From the NCBI GenBank assembly GCA_941918925.1, contig OW799233.1, forward strand, positions 45,436,275-45,500,274: a stretch of DNA of 64,000 nt. The letters are read 5' to 3'. The stretch's first letter is position 1. Each line of letters begins with the position of its first letter. The notes beneath the pieces were generated by a model. It saw nothing but the letters and a program-made list of their open reading frames with translations, did no database searches and was not told the DNA's origin. A program made the position numbers and the translations under genes. Shown one piece after another: positions 34,700 through 46,714 of this stretch. Origin of the DNA: Phyto melanocephala. Its lineage: Eukaryota > Arthropoda > Insecta > Diptera > Rhinophoridae.

Positions 34700-34960
34700 C
34701 ACACAGCTCATGAAACATATTGAAGGATGAATTTGGTGAGCAGCTTATCTCTCGAAATGGCCCTGTGAGTTGGCCGCCAAGATCATGTGATTTGACGCCT
34801 CTTGAATATTTCTTGTAGGGTTAAGTGAAGTGGACAAGCCAAACACGATAAAAGCCTTAGAGTATAACATAACATGTCTTATTCATAGAATACAGACCGA
34901 AATTCTCGAACAAGTGGTGCAAAATTAGTCCTTACGAATGGACCATTTGAACCGGAGCTG

Positions 34961-37443
34961 CGGGCAACATTAACATGAAGATGTTTTTAAAAAGTAAAGA
35001 GCAAAAATTTAATTTTAAAAAATTGATCGATTCCAATAATAATTTTGACGGTTTTATTAAATTTTTAAAAAAAATACGCTTAAAAATCACGCTTATAAAT
35101 TGTAAAATTTTTGTACTTATGAAAATTGTTTACCAACTTGCCTCTGTAATGCCCAGTGGCGCTGAGACCCAATATTGAACTTATTTTTATTGAACTAATG
35201 CAAATATGGATTTTAAATAAAAAAAAAATAGCGTACAATAAATTTATATAAGAATCAAGTCTACTAATTAAAAATGTGCCACATTGATATCAAATAAAAA
35301 GGCTTGACCCTTGACCATCAGGTAGTCTTGGTTCGTCAGCTGATTATTTTTTTCTTCAATTACTTAAAGTTTCAGATTTCAAAGTTCATAGATAAAAAAC
35401 AAATTTCTCTCTTCCCTCATTTATTTCAAATGTCAAACTTAATATATAAAAAATATAAACAAAAAAGTTCTTTCCGAACTGCAATTACCTAATAAATAAA
35501 TATACCTTAGGATTGACTATGAAAAAATCCAATAATTTATGTGCCTGAATGTTGAACATTTATTGCTAAAAGCAATTTAAATGTTAACAATAATCACACT
35601 AGGTAACAAAATTGAACTTTTTTGAGTTAACTGAAACTTTATTGCAATTTTTTTTTTACTAATTTGAGGTCGCTGATTTCAAATCGAATCTCCCTTTTTC
35701 TCCATCAGCTCGCATTTTTAGGTTACAAGTACTAATCGTATTTCTGACTCTTTTTCCAAAAATTAAAAATTCAATAAATCATTACTTTACTCCTTCCTCA
35801 TTAAGCGATTTTCAAAATTATTATTTATTTTAAAGATGTTATTGTTACCTTTGAAAAACAATCAAACTTTTGAAAATCACAAAAATGGTTGTTGAAGTAA
35901 AAAATTTATTAAAAAAATCACGAAAACGCCAAAATGGCAAACAGTGTAAAGTTTTACTACTTTCGCATAAACCCACATAACCCATAAACAAAATGAGGCA
36001 TCGATCATAAAAATCTATTAACGTATTTCGCTTTTATTCACAATTAAGTGAAGGTACCTCATTTTGAAATGAGGGAAAAAACGTTAATTTAGTGTTACAA
36101 ATCGCTAAATATACATCAGCTGCATATACATCAGTGCTGATATGTACATCAGTGCCGTTGCACAGTAGTATCTTTAAAAATAAAATAAATAAAATCAAAA
36201 GTTGTAGATCGATTTGAACGAAATATGGCTCGTTTTGATCGGAACATGCCTCTACGCTGGCAAAAAAAAAACAACGGAATTTTTGTCGTTTTATATTTTG
36301 TAAGAAGTTTGAAAAAATCAAAAATCTTGAAGTTTTGTTTAAAAAACACAATTTTCTACCACAACTTCCCTGATATCTTTGAAAATACTGGCAAATTTAA
36401 AACCAATATAAGCACGACTAAAAGATAATAATGTTGACGAGTTATGGGGTTTCTTGTTTTAACTGAATATGGTAAACCATTTTTAAGTTATTCCAAATAT
36501 GGAAGTGCCTTAATTTTAGACATAACGGTGTATCGCGAAATGTTGAGCTGATAAAAAAAAACCAAGTGCAGATTTAGATTCAGTGTCCTAAATAACCTTA
36601 ACAACAACATACAGTTCTTAATCAACAGAAACCTCGTTCCCTTGTGTTATTAATCCATATTTTTTTTCTCTTAATTAAACAATGTTATAAATGCATTAAA
36701 GAAAACATTTCCTTGATTTTATGTTAAGTCTTATTTTTATTTAAAAAAAAAACTATATTACATTTGAATTTATTACACATATAATGATGGCGTAGAAAAT
36801 ATTAAAGCAAAATTGCGTACAATCTTAAATCTAAAATCTTGTTTACGCTAAGATAAGGTCATTATCATGATGGTAAAGGGTATTGTCAGATTCGGAATGG
36901 CCGACTATATTACTCTTCCTTTTTTTTTCTACACTCATTCATATTAAATGTTGACTAACAAGTTTGAAAATAAGAAGATCTTCAAGTAGAATGTATGTGT
37001 TTGTGTGAATTTTTAAAAAGCAGTCACATACACATACGATTTCAGCTTACATGTATTGTGTTAAAGAACACATATTTTCTAAATATTTATACAACAATCC
37101 GGGCATGATGTAAAAATATCCTTTTACAAACATATACCAAATTTATAATATGTAAGTAGACACTCACTTTATATGACTGTGCGTGTGAGATATTAAAAGG
37201 TTCCTTTACGTTCGCTAAATAAAGTGATATATGTATGTATGTACGTGTTGACAGATACAAGGATGGTCTCCTGGTATGTATGTATGTATGTGTAGTAGAG
37301 GAATTTTCTAAATAAAAATGTGGCAAAGCAAATTGTGTTTACTCATAACATTATATGATGAAAAATATTCACAGATTTACGGCTTGTTTTACTTTTTTAT
37401 TTATTTTATTACGGCACACTACATGACCTACATACATCATATC
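34961..37443. other. Unassigned AT-rich stretch
   Basis: No gene recognised. ATACATCAG/GTACATCAGTGC words repeat four times near 36110-36160. A decayed DINE-like 3' end lies at 36865-36922 (AAGGGTATTGTCAGATTCGG, GGCCGACTATATTACTCTT). TATG tandem words occur near 37230-37290. Confidence 0.35.
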
Positions 37444-37445
37444 TA

Positions 37446-38652
37446 AAGGGTGGTGCAACCATAATGTACGATGTTAATTATGAGCCACACCTTAACGCCG
37501 AATTTTTTTCCCAACTTAATTTGACATTTATTTGTGTCAGTTTTTGACAAATCCAATCGTAGAGAAATATACAACTGAGCAGCGCGGCAAAATTGTTGAA
37601 ACCTTTTACAGATTTTTTTGGTCAGTATAATCGACCAAATGTGTTCATAATAGCAACAATTGAGCAAACTTCACAAATTCAGAAAAGCGGGTCTATAGAA
37701 AATATGAAAGCATCCGTGCATTCTCTACCAGTTCGTTCTGCGAAGAATATTTCTGTTTTATGCGATAGTGTGCCACAAGAGACATCAACCTCGATTTCTC
37801 CTCATGCCCAACAATTAAACATCTCACGAACATTATCGATGCTAATTTTAAATAAAGACTGGAATTTTCATGCTTATAATGTTTAACTGACTCAAGAACT
37901 GACCATTTCAAGCGTCGCAATGCGTCGTCAATATGCCGAATGGTTGTTTGAACAGAAAGAAGTGAATAGTGACTTTAAAAAGAAACTCGCCTTAGCGACT
38001 AGCCTCACTTTTACCTTAGTGGATTCGTTAACAAGCAGAATTGTCGTATTTGAGCAAATAAGAATCTACGAGCGATTGTTGAAAAGCCGATGTATACACA
38101 AAGAGTAAATTTTTGGTGCGGTTTATCTACTGGCGGTGTCATTGGGCCGTACTCTCAAAAATGAGGTCGGCTAAGCAGTAGTCGTTAATGATGTTTCCCA
38201 CAGCGAGATGCTAACGGACTTCTTCTAACTAGAAATTGAGAATATGGACCTGGACGATATGTGGTTTAACCAGAATAGTGTCACTTGTCACACACCCAAC
38301 GAAACAATGGCTTTCTTGTGCGAGAAATTCACTGGCAGTGTTGTCATGTGATTTGACGTGGTTCGACTTCTTTCATTGGGAATATTTAAATGAAAAAGTG
38401 TACGTCAATAAGTCAAATTCAGGAGCTAAAGAATGAGATAATTCGGAACATTAACGACATTGAATCTCAAATATGTCTCAGTGTCATTAAAAATATGGAC
38501 CATTGGATAGAAGTATGCCATTGAAGCCGTGTCAAGCATTTGACCGATATTTTGTTGCACACAAAATTTTCGTAGATCCTTCTACCATAATAAATAAATA
38601 TTTAGATAATTCTCCGAAAACTTTTTATTTTACTTAACATCGTACGTTTTGG
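37446..38652 (+). mobile_element. Mariner relic, near full span
   Basis: Left border TA (37444-37445) then AAGGGTGGTGCAACC, as in the 42.8 and 60 kb relatives. GTACGATGTTAA (about 37467) reappears inverted at about 38635-38646 (TTAACATCGTAC). The outer right end has diverged. Confidence 0.6.
37560..38560 (+). pseudogene. Mariner transposase, multiply frameshifted
   Basis: Fragments in changing frames: EKYTTEQRGKIVETFYR (first helix-turn-helix); VRSAKNISVLCDSVPQETST and HAQQLNISRTLSMLILNKDW, typical linker and second DNA-binding part; LTQELTISSVAMRRQYAEWL, FEQKEVNSDFKKK; then DLDDMWFNQNSVTCHTPNET, CDLTWFDFFHWEYLNEKVYV, and SVIKNMDHWIEVCH near the C-terminus. The second catalytic residue, Asp in WFQQDG of relatives, is Asn here. 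About 15 codons before CDLT are deleted. No continuous open frame exceeds about 100 codons. Non-functional. Confidence 0.75.
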
Positions 38653-39735
38653 AATACGTTATACAATGAGCAAATTAAGTTTGTGAGAAAGATCATGTAT
38701 TTCTTTAAAGAGAGATGCAAAACCAATCCAAGAAGACAAATTTTTAAAAAAAGAATGTGAAGAAGCTTTAGTTTAAGCAATTTAATATAATAATAATATT
38801 TTTAACGCAAACATTTTTCTAAAAAAAATTTTAAATTCTAACATACCAAATTTAATTGCAATACATTTTTTTGAGTTTTCCATTTTTAAGGAAATTTAGA
38901 TTTTCTGTACTTACAGTATTTGATTATCTATGCTCCATTCACCATATTCATAGTACAGTTAACGAGAGTAATATTCCTTAAATTTATCGCTACTTTTTTC
39001 TTTAAATTGAATTTAAAAAAAACGTATTTTTATTTTTATAGAAAACATCTAAAAATTTTGTTTCATATATAAAACAATCTTAATAATTATAAATCGTAAG
39101 TTTTATTTTAATTGTGCTAATGAAAGAATAATCCGAAAACAGCAACGATTTTATCATTAGCAGTCTTTGATCGTGTTGGATATAAATATCATCTCTTCCA
39201 GATTAATTGAATTCAGTAACTAATTTGTTTCCTTTTTTCATGTTCCCTAAAATATTTAAATATTCGTTTGATTATTAATTGTTCGCAAAATTTTGAAATT
39301 GTAACGTGTTTTAGGCTCACATCCTGTCAAACAAAATGGCGTTTACTTTTGCTTCAACCTGTAGTGCTATGAACTGTCAGATGAATTAGCTTTTGTCTTC
39401 CAACCGGCGATTATCTATTTCTATATCCGCTTACCTTACTTGTACTTATATTGTACAGACGAGCGAGGAATCACTCAGTTTATTATAAGCTTATGGAGCA
39501 GTACTATTAAAAGTTTTAAGGAACACCATGGTAATGAGGAAAATAAAGTTGCAGCTGGTCCATCTAATTAGTTAATATGTGGTGGTCGTTTATTTTAACA
39601 AAGGGCATAGTTATAGGCAACAAATACCAATGCATTTGCACTCTTAATGAGTTGCACTCTCTTCCTTCCGCAACATACGGAAAATAATGTTTTTTTATAG
39701 AAATTTGAACAACAAGCTTCAACACAAGCTCTTTG
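38653..39735. other. Unassigned AT-rich stretch
   Basis: No gene or inverted-repeat element recognised. Confidence 0.3.
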
Positions 39736-40740
39736 CTTATTTTTAGTCCATGCGTGTGAGACGTACATGTAAGATTTTAGGGGAAAATGAGCTCAGAGCC
39801 TTGTTTTGCCAATGGATAGACTAAAGAAACATAAACTCTGTTGTGACAATGGAGGCTACGGCGATTTCAAGTGCTACCATCCTAATTTCGAGATTTCCAG
39901 AACTTATGATTTTTGGATGAAAGCAATTTCATTGTCTCTCAATAGGAGTAGATGTTAGTAGTGATTCTTGCTGTAAGAGCGATATGACTGACCAGTGATG
40001 GGTCTGCGAGGCTAACATTGTCCTTAAGCGCTGGACAGCTACAAATCGAATATAGAAACTAAAGACTTCTAGCTTAGATCTCCAGAGGCACATTAAATCT
40101 TGGCGAAGTGCCTACACCTTCTTATTGCAAGCTCGGAGTATAGAGGTGTTACTAACACTTCTAACCGCTAGGATAGAACAGACTCTGGTCAAAGATACTT
40201 ACTCAAGGCTGACCAGATACATGTTTTCTTCTTGACAGTGGCTTATTACCGATTTTGGTTTTGATTTTTGGAAACCACTAATATTTTTGCGTGCTGTTAC
40301 CTTCACCAATAGAAATAGGCACCGGTGCTTTGAAGACTGATGCTCGCAGAGGTAGTAGTCTTAGGGCAATCTAAACATTCCGGAGTGATATTACCTTGCA
40401 ACGGAATTGTTTCTTGATTTTTAGGTTTCTTGCGGATTTCAGACTCTATTCTGTAGGTTATGGCTTAGATAGTTCTAAACTCTTACGCTATTTAAGTTTG
40501 TGTATAGGTGCCGAGATATTATTATATGAAGAATTGCTTTCAGTATGTCATTGGTAGTTGGAAAACTTTTCCCACAGGATCGGGTGATTGGTCGTCAGAA
40601 TTTCAACCCCGTGATAACACCTCACTCAGATTAAGGCATTCGGTGCCAGTGCTGACACAAAAAGCCACCTTCATTGACTGCAGCGGACAATATAATTTTT
40701 TAACTGGTAATAATTTGTTAATTCCTTTAAAAAGGAATTA
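39736..40740. other. GC-richer unassigned patch
   Basis: Base composition clearly less AT-rich than its surroundings for about 1 kb, suggesting old coding sequence of a retroelement. The longest frame (40508-40741, 77 codons) shows no recognisable domain and I do not assign it. Confidence 0.3.
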
Positions 40741-41956
40741 GTCGCTAAGCGATCGTTCTGTTAAAAGAGAGAATCTTTGAAATATTCTTGTTTTTATTAA
40801 ATTTTTTTTTTAAATATTTTGTTTAATTTTCTCTAGAGACACAATTTCTATTTAACTGTTAGAATATTGTAAGAATAATTTAAATAAATTCAAACGATTC
40901 CTAAAGATGTCTTATATAATCTAAACATAAATTTAATTTTCTGCTTACGTAGGTAGAGATAAAAAGGTTTAACTAAGCAAATTTGACAGATTGCTGTTTC
41001 GAAAATCTTACGAAGAAATGAAATAAATGTGAGATGATAATTTCGCAAAACAAGTGGAGGGAAGTATTTTCTTTGCACACGTTTTCGGATATAAAACATA
41101 ACTGCATATACATGTCATATTATTTTGACAGACAGACAGACATAAATATAAATTGACAATAAAAATGTCACATACAAACATACATTTGTAAATACATACA
41201 CGTAAATAAATATGTATGCAAAAGCAAAAAAGGGAGGATTAAATGTGACAAAATCTAAATGTAAAGAATCTTGTGGTGAATATTTGTGCAATTTGTATAA
41301 AGTATTTGTTTGAGCAACAACATATTTAACAGGTTTTTTTCTTGTTTGTTATTATAACAAATTCAAATTACATTAAAACAATTTTCAGACAGTTTAATTA
41401 AATTTTGTTTACAACCAGCATAGATACACATACATATGTACGCACATACATACATACATACATACATACATATGTAAGTTGTATTAGTAACATAAAAAGT
41501 AAAAGCAATCAGTTTAACTGGTAGTTTGACTGTCACATTGTCATTTAGTTAAATACTTAACATAAATACGACATTTTTCGTTTTACGACAAAGAGAAAAA
41601 AATTGAAATTAGATAACTTATACCAACCACAAGAAGGAAATCTAAAACGTCTTACAAAAGTCATTGGATTTTTATTTTTAATAAAAACACGCAGATTTAA
41701 GCAACAACAAAATTCAGAGACACAAGTAAAAAAAAAGTTCAATCAAATCTTATTTGGTAAATAGGATTAAATAGATGTTTGTTACAAATACTGGCATTTT
41801 GTACACTCACAAAAAGCGCTGTACAAAAGTTATAAGATTCTTAGGCATGTCATAAAGATAAATTCCGTTCAGAAGCGATATTTAATTTGAATTTTACTTC
41901 TATAGAAAACGTAAAACGAAAATTGAAACCATTTTTAATTTTCAAGTGAATTTATT
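40741..41956. other. Unassigned AT-rich stretch
   Basis: CATA tandem words near 41445-41470; otherwise nothing recognised. Confidence 0.3.
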
Positions 41957-41959
41957 TTA

Positions 41960-42579
41960 CCCAGCATTTACATATGAAAGTAATTTCATGAAATTCGCAA
42001 TACACTCACACTTCTTCACTAACACACTCTCATTAATTTTACTTTCCACCCAGATTTCAACGATCTTTTCAAGAATGTAAATTTTGACGTTTTCATGAAA
42101 GTAAAGTGACAAATGGTAAACACTGTTGCCTACTAATTAAACTTGTACAAATTGACAGGATTGTGATAAAATAATAATTGTAAATATAACTTATTTTTGT
42201 GTAAATGAAAATATTTATAATATTTATTCTTCAAATATATATCAAGAATAATATTATTGTAATTTTGAAACAATAATTTTATTAATAATTAACAAAAATT
42301 ATTTTTTTCAACTATTGCCTTTTAAATTTGTGTATGAAATATTCTTGGTAACTCTAAAGGTAGTAAAAAAAAATGGAGACAAATTAAGCGCATCAATGTA
42401 AAATGTATAGCAATTATTGCGACTCTTTGCTTCGACGACATTTTTAAAATGAAATTTCACTTTCCTGTGTAAACGCACAAGAAATTTACTTGAAAGTATT
42501 CTATTTTATGAAAATTTTTATTTTTAATACGTAGATATACAGAAATTCCATGAAATCACTTTCATGTGTAAATGCAGTG
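41960..42579. mobile_element. MITE with TTA duplication (PIF/Harbinger-like)
   Basis: 620 bp. Ends CCCAGCATTTACATATGAAA and, on the complement, CACTGCATTTACACATGAAA, continuing into GTRATTTCATGRAATT. TTA occurs at 41957-41959 and 42580-42582. The interior repeats ATGAAAGTAAA-type words. No coding sequence. Confidence 0.65.
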
Positions 42580-42777
42580 TTAGACAATTCTACTTCCATT
42601 ATTTATATTAAATATTGTAGCATTCAGTTTGCATACTTTTAGGGGTGTAAAGTAAATATTTGCTCCGTCAGACATACAGAAATTAATATGATACTGAAGA
42701 TTTACAAGAATTTGTAGTAAATCCAAGATAAACAGTAACAGAGAAAGATAAAAACTTGGTGTGTATTTTTCTTTATA

Positions 42778-43332
42778 AAGGGTGGTTAAATTTTAAGAGC
42801 CGATGTCTAATGTGAACCACACCTAAAAGTCAAGTTTTTTTCTGCATTTCATTTGACATTTCTCAATTTTAAACTAACTCAAATTGAACCATGGAAAGAT
42901 ACACAACGCAAGCAACGCGTTAAAGTTATTCAGGCTTATTATGAATATGTGAGTTCAAATCAAAATGCATGTCGTGCACTTCGTGATTCTTTTTGGGAGA
43001 ATTGTGAAAAAAATTTAAATTTCAGCTAAACAGGTCTGTATGAAATGTGAAAACATCTGTGAATGCCTTCTTAGTTCGTTGAATGGAAAACATTGCTGCT
43101 TTTCACAATAGCGTGGCAAAAGAGCAGTCAACCTCGACTCATCATCGTGCCCAACAAATGAACATCACCATCGGATGAAGGTTTGCCGCCGAGGCACCAT
43201 TTGGCCGATATTTTGTTCCAAACATAATTGAACCATACCAATATTATCATAATAAAAAAAATTACAAAATTTTCCTCAACAATTTGTGTTTTATTAAGAA
43301 TCAACATCGGTTCTTAATATTTAACCATTCTT
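42778..43332 (+). mobile_element. Mariner deletion derivative
   Basis: 555 bp. Left end AAGGGTGGTTAAATTTTAAG and, on the complement of the right, AAGAATGGTTAAATATTAAG, with TA at 42776-42777 and 43333-43334. Inside are only pieces of a mariner gene: CATGGAAAGATACACAACGC start, RALRDSFW, and near the right AEAPFGRYFVP-like C-terminal remnants in broken frames. Closely related to the copy at 60.05 kb. Confidence 0.7.
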
Positions 43333-43499
43333 TATTTTCATACACATGTGTCTTCTATATAAACAAACATCAATACTTCGTCATTGCTCTAACATATTCA
43401 GAGTTTTCAGAAGAGCAAAAAAAGTATTTTATTTATAATATAAGAATTTTAATTTAAGAATTATAATAATTATTAGTTTCTTTGACCTTTTTATAATAA

Positions 43500-45971
43500 T
43501 ATATAATAGTAATAATAGTAATAGTAAGGAAAAACCATCAAGTTAGATCTTTAATCAACAGATTCAAGAATATTAGGGATAAGGAGATTAGAACGAAGTC
43601 TTCAATAACTTTTCTAATTAAATGCAGGAATGCAGGGATAATTCCAAAGTTTATTTTAAACTCAACAAAGAATGTTCCCGGAATTTTTAATATAAAGAGA
43701 TTTCCAGGAATTCAGCGGAGTATTAACAACTTTACCACATATTTTCACACCAAAATTTTGAAATTAACTTTAAAGGAAAAACATGAGTTATTGAAACATT
43801 TTCAAAGTGAGTTGGTGATCATAGAAGGTAATTTAAGAAAATTTTTAGGAACTGAAGAGATGCAAAGTTTTTTACAATATGAAGATAGATTATCTTCTTC
43901 TTATAATAGAAAAATTAAGAAGTTACATATAAGGAAATTTAGTTGTTTGCAAAATATACAGGGCAAAGAGTTTGGTATTAGGTTTAATAGGAAATGGTTT
44001 GTTAACAAGACTGACTTAGATATACCAGATGAGGTACAATGGACTCTTTCACTTGGGCATAAACATGCTTTACCTATTAAAAAGGAAGAATTTCCTATGT
44101 TGAATATTATAACTGAAGGAGAGGACTTTATACAGACATTACAAGATAAAGAGGAGCAGGAAATAGCTAGGACGAAGTTGACAACGATCATTGATAGTCA
44201 TTTGAACAGGATGAAATTAAGTAATAAGGATAAATTTATAATGAATAGAGTTAATGTTACCAAAAATTACTTAAGGACTAATAGGGATTTACTTATTTTA
44301 GAAGCAGATAAAGGTAACACAACTGTAGCTTTAATGAAGGAAGATTATATCATAAGAATGGATAATATTGTAGGAGATATAACGAAATATAAATTAGTTA
44401 ATAAGGATCCTACAAGTAGACTGCAAAAGAGGAATAATGATTTCGTTGAGGAACTTTTTAGACAGAATATCATTACAGTTAATGAGAAGAATAAACTTAA
44501 GACTAATATTGCTACTGCACCTAGATTATATGGATTACCGAAAATCCACAAAGAAGATTTTCCCATAAGACCCATTTGTTCGTTTGTGAATTCTTCATTT
44601 TACGGACTTTGTAAATATATTTCTACCATTTTAAAGAAGGTAACTGAAAATTCAACATATAATGTTAAGGATTCAATACAATTTAAAGAAAGGATTAAGG
44701 ACCAATGTATTATGAATGAAGAAAAATTAATTTCATTGGATGTAGTTTCATTATTTCCGAGTATACCTGTTGCCTTAGCATTAGAGATAATAGAAGAAAA
44801 ATGGAGTATTATTGAAAAATACACGAAAATAAATAAAGATTTATTTAAACATATTCTTAAGTTTTGTATAGAGGACAATAGATATTTCCAATATAATGGA
44901 AAGATATTTATGCAACATGAAGGACTTCCTATGGGATCTCCTGCTTCACCAATTGTTGCAGACATAGTTATGGAAAAATTACTAGACTCTTGTATTCAGA
45001 AAATGAATATAAAACCGAAATTAATGACTAAATATGTAGATGATTTATTTTGTATTATGCCTGAACAGTTTATTGATCAAATGTTAGATATTTTTAATGA
45101 TTTTACTTCTTCAATTAAATTCACTATAGAAAGGGAATGTGATTTGAGACTACCCTATTTAGATACATTAGTTATAAGAAAGGGTAATAAGTTGTTAATG
45201 GATTGGTACCAAAAACCCACTGCTTCAGGTAGGATTATAAACTATAATTCTAGCCACAATAGACAAGTGAAAATTAATACGGCTAGAAATTTTGTGGGAA
45301 GAGTATTAAAAATTAGTGATAAAGTTTTTCATAGGAAGAATAAGGTCATTATTAAAGATATACTTATTGATAATGATTTTCCAATTGGACTAATTTATCA
45401 ATTTATTAATCATTTTAATGAAAGCAGAGAGGATAACTCAGTGAATATAGTTGAACCAAAAATTTATAAATCGTTAACGTATGTACCAGGGATGTCAGAA
45501 AGGTTAAAGAATTCAAAAGTTTTTGATTATAATAAATATGGGATGACTTATAGAATGAACAATACAATAGGTAGATTATTTAGTAATACTAAGGACAAAA
45601 TACAGAAATGGGATATGTCAAATATAGTATATAAAATACCTTGCGGGGGAAATGATGGGGAAAGTTGTGATAAGGTTTATATAGGAACGACAAAAAATAA
45701 ACTTAGGACAAGAATTGCTGGACATAAATCTGACCAAAGGTATAGAAATATTTCTTCACAAAAAACAGCATTATCTTCTCATTGTTCCAACTCTGATCAC
45801 TTTCCGAACTTTGAAAATGTATCAGTTTTAAATATAGAAAATAATTATAAACGTAGATATATGTTAGAAATGTTACAGATAATTAATGTACCAACTACAC
45901 AGAGAATTAATTATAAAGTAGATACAGATAATGTTGCACAGAGTTACAGACATTTAGTACATAAGAAATAA
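43500..45971 (+). CDS. Penelope-like reverse transcriptase / GIY-YIG endonuclease
   Basis: The only large intact frame. It is predicted to reverse-transcribe its RNA from a nick made by its own endonuclease. Counting from TTG at 43758 (737 residues): N-terminal PLE region to about 170; RT motif ILEADKGNTTVAL at 180; YGLPKIHKEDFPIRP at 258; motif A LISLDVVSLF (Asp 328); motif B GLPMGSPASP at 389; motif C YVDDL (Asp 428, 429); thumb LPYLDT and DWYQKPTASGR; endonuclease IVYKIPC (624), VYIGTTKNKLRTRIAGH (640), with C629, C637, H675 and H681 as a CCHH set. The frame is also open upstream to 43500, encoding IRDKEIRTKSSITFLIKCRN-type PLE sequence, with no ATG before codon 35 after the TTG. The true start is therefore probably on an upstream exon, or the 5' end is lost. 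No internal stop. It may still be active, but that is inference. Confidence 0.88.
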   Translation, partial: YIIVIIVIVRKNHQVRSLINRFKNIRDKEIRTKSSITFLIKCRNAGIIPKFILNSTKNVPGIFNIKRFPGIQRSINNFTTYFHTKILKLTLKEKHELLKHFQSELVIIEGNLRKFLGTEEMQSFLQYEDRLSSSYNRKIKKLHIRKFSCLQNIQGKEFGIRFNRKWFVNKTDLDIPDEVQWTLSLGHKHALPIKKEEFPMLNIITEGEDFIQTLQDKEEQEIARTKLTTIIDSHLNRMKLSNKDKFIMNRVNVTKNYLRTNRDLLILEADKGNTTVALMKEDYIIRMDNIVGDITKYKLVNKDPTSRLQKRNNDFVEELFRQNIITVNEKNKLKTNIATAPRLYGLPKIHKEDFPIRPICSFVNSSFYGLCKYISTILKKVTENSTYNVKDSIQFKERIKDQCIMNEEKLISLDVVSLFPSIPVALALEIIEEKWSIIEKYTKINKDLFKHILKFCIEDNRYFQYNGKIFMQHEGLPMGSPASPIVADIVMEKLLDSCIQKMNIKPKLMTKYVDDLFCIMPEQFIDQMLDIFNDFTSSIKFTIERECDLRLPYLDTLVIRKGNKLLMDWYQKPTASGRIINYNSSHNRQVKINTARNFVGRVLKISDKVFHRKNKVIIKDILIDNDFPIGLIYQFINHFNESREDNSVNIVEPKIYKSLTYVPGMSERLKNSKVFDYNKYGMTYRMNNTIGRLFSNTKDKIQKWDMSNIVYKIPCGGNDGESCDKVYIGTTKNKLRTRIAGHKSDQRYRNISSQKTALSSHCSNSDHFPNFENVSVLNIENNYKRRYMLEMLQIINVPTTQRINYKVDTDNVAQSYRHLVHKK

Positions 45972-46584
45972 CACTTATACCTATTGATTTATGTTTATAT
46001 AATTTCCTTATTAAGTTTTTTTATAATAATTTATTTTAAATTAATCTTAATACATGAAGATTAAACATTATATATGTATATCTTCATTTTTATATTAGCT
46101 TTTTAGTAATATTAATACACTTATTTATTAACAAAAAAATTTTTCATCAATACATTCATACATATATAATTATTGTTTTATATATATGTAACATAACATT
46201 TTCTGTTAACAATTTTATATAATATTTGTAATATTCTGTACAAAACCAACATATTTTTATGTTAAAGTATAGACAATAATTTATATAATTACTGTTAATA
46301 CTTTTATAAATTATGGAATTATTGTTATACATTTTTTCTATTATTACACATATTCTTATAATACTATAAACATTTTTCAACAATTTTTGTTATAATACAT
46401 TTTTGTTAATTAAAGATTTTTGTTATACTACATTTTTGTACAATTTTTATATATGACAAAATGTTTCAAAAAATTTTTTATATTATTTTCAATCTGTTAA
46501 TCAAACTATAAATTTATAAAATAACAAATATCAAGACACTAAACCAACAAAAAACAAATATATAGATAATAAAGAACTCGTATC

Positions 46585-46614
46585 CTGATGATGCTACACA
46601 AAGAGGTAGCGAAA
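46585..46614 (+). ncRNA. Hammerhead-like motif in PLE tail
   Basis: CTGATGA (46585-46591), one base, stem GCTAC (46593-46597) / GTAGC (46606-46610), then GAAA (46611-46614). The two conserved boxes around stem II are exactly those of a hammerhead core. The extra base before stem II and the lack of an obvious stem I argue for a minimal or degenerate ribozyme. Confidence 0.45.
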
Positions 46615-46714
46615 TATTGATTAAATAATATAAAATAAAACCAAAAAAATTTTTATTATTGAAAGGACCTTAAGCTTAAAAAAACTATTACATATATATT
46701 TAAGAATTATAGTT

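Larger units (their letters stand above)
32985..34960 (+). mobile_element. Mariner relic split by a hAT element
   Basis: Mariner sequence spans 32985-33427 and 34708-34960, with one copy of the hAT target at each side. Terminal repeats of the mariner itself were not identified, so the outer limits are approximate. Confidence 0.65.
33033..34960 (+). pseudogene. Mariner transposase, deleted, interrupted
   Basis: Starts MEKLTNEQRLQIVEIYYQNS (helix-turn-helix start), then an internal deletion jumps to FYRKIVFSDEAHFWLNGYVN (first catalytic Asp, about 33120). Then GGGIIGPFFFKDDRGRNVTV, YRAIIRDFFLPQLAELDLFD and WFQQDGFTCHTA (second Asp, about 33405), where the hAT element interrupts. After it: ILKDEFGEQLISRNGPVSWP, PRSCDLTPLEYF. 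The third catalytic position is Glu instead of Asp. There are stops in the NKQNCHI block, in the DSLMWF-region frame, and after EYFL. Non-functional. Confidence 0.8.
43335..46690 (+). mobile_element. Penelope-like element (family B), near full length
   Basis: Begins after the mariner derivative and ends near TTGAAAGGACCTTAAGCTTA, where a family 1 DINE follows. It carries a single long reading frame (open from 43500 to 45971), an AT-rich 3' UTR of about 600 bp, and a hammerhead-like motif near its end. No second terminal repeat was found upstream of the gene. The tail shares AAGCTTAAA and GGTAGCGAAATATTG words with PLE family A at 28-30 kb. Confidence 0.8.

Noticed and set aside
36034..36428. 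Overlapping short frames on both strands
   Set aside because: Three overlapping AT-rich frames without similarity to known proteins.
43346..43423. First exon for the PLE starting at ATG 43346
   Set aside because: The frame is open for 26 codons to a GT, but its phase does not fit the nearest AG acceptors, and the ATG lies upstream of the likely TATA box.
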